Source: Solirubrobacterales bacterium | GTDB taxonomy: Bacteria > Actinomycetota > Thermoleophilia > Solirubrobacterales > 70-9 | Direction: 5' to 3' | Length of the DNA stretch: 5,581 nucleotides | NCBI GenBank assembly: GCA_030835185.1 | Contig: JAUQWL010000001.1 | Location: forward strand, 1 to 5,581 | Part shown: piece after piece, positions 5,324 through 5,581 of the stretch | Layout of the letters: each line of letters opens with the position of its first letter | How positions within the stretch are numbered: position 1 is the first letter of the stretch | Translations under genes and position numbers: made by a program | Notes under the pieces: generated by a model | Seen by the model: the letters and a program-made list of their open reading frames with translations, nothing else | What the model was told of the DNA's origin: nothing | The model's database searches: none

Positions 5324-5581
5324 CGACGCGGCTCGATCGGGGCCAGCATGCGGAATCGCCAGCGGTCGCCTTCGACCGGACCGAACTCGACCAGGGCGTC
5401 GTTCTGCAGTGCCTCGAGGGTGAGCAGCCTCAGGCCGAGGCCGCCTCCCCCGGAACGGAGGTCCCCCGGTTTGCGCTTGGCCCGATCGTTGACCACTTCG
5501 ATCGAGAAGGCGCCCTCGGCAGTACCGACAGTGACTTCGACCGATCCCCCCGAACAATGTTTCTCTGCGTTTCGCAGGGCC
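5320..5581 (-). CDS. Sensor histidine kinase, C-terminal ATPase domain, cut by window edge
   Basis: Only the last 86 residues are present, read from base 5580; the gene enters from the right edge. The fragment is a GHKL-type ATPase domain: an N-box ALRNAEKH at 1-8, a G1-like segment EVVNDRA at 28-34, and a glycine-rich G2 box GGGGLGLRLL at 44-53, followed by the final strands and a stop. This order fits the kinases that partner NarL-type regulators (HisKA_3/DesK group). The G1 box has Asn-Asp but lacks the usual glycine after the aspartate. Some actinobacterial kinases of this group vary here, so activity is plausible but untested. Its TGA overlaps the response regulator ATG by 4 bases, so the two are almost certainly co-translated partners. 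Sensor region, phosphorylated histidine and signal are outside the window. Confidence 0.87.
   Translation of the reverse strand, partial: ALRNAEKHCSGGSVEVTVGTAEGAFSIEVVNDRAKRKPGDLRSGGGGLGLRLLTLEALQNDALVEFGPVEGDRWRFRMLAPIEPRR

Noticed and set aside
5324..5557. Upstream extension of the response regulator frame by 78 codons
   Set aside because: The extension is Arg/Gly/Pro-rich and out of phase with the kinase ATPase domain encoded by the same bases; the ATG at 5323 fits the receiver domain and the ATGA overlap.

Overview
The window is GC-rich, and its codons mostly end in G or C. Every real gene lies on the minus strand, so the text below follows transcription from right to left. The content points to an actinobacterium, possibly one of the deep-branching classes such as Thermoleophilia. 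The reasons are the base composition, fabD as the first fab gene with fabH right behind it (as in Streptomyces), and a carboxyltransferase gene after the KAS II gene (as in the mycobacterial fabD-acpM-kasA-kasB-accD6 cluster). The class-level assignment is an inference that the sequence alone cannot prove.

Region 1 (5581-4718) is a two-component pair. The last 86 residues of a histidine kinase (its ATPase domain) enter from the right edge. The kinase gene overlaps by 4 bases (ATGA) a complete 201-residue NarL/LuxR-type response regulator.

Region 2 (4717-4566) is a 152-base gap with no gene. It holds a 10-base perfect direct repeat, an imperfect hairpin around one repeat copy, and an 8-base perfect inverted repeat ending in TTT. 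It contains no TA dinucleotide, so no standard -10 element can be placed in it.

Region 3 (4565-1) is a type II fatty acid synthase operon, packed end to end: fabD (malonyl transfer to ACP), fabH (initiating condensation), fabG (ketoreduction), acpP (carrier), fabF (elongating condensation), then the first 124 codons of an acyl-CoA carboxylase carboxyltransferase gene that leaves at the left edge. Four of the five junctions are stop/start overlaps (8, 4, 4 and 4 bases). The exception is a 33-base gap before acpP that carries a tandem duplicated Shine-Dalgarno element.

Together these genes supply most of a chain-elongation cycle: the carboxylase makes malonyl-CoA, FabD loads it on ACP, FabH starts the chain, FabF extends it and FabG reduces the keto group. 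The dehydratase (FabZ/HadAB) and enoyl reductase (FabI/InhA) are not in the window. The core is an ordinary housekeeping pathway. The points worth a second look are the mixed gene order, the FabH N-terminal extension, the acpP translation signal, and the two-component pair with a structured gap just upstream. I found no RNA gene, CRISPR array, mobile element or clearly undescribed system.
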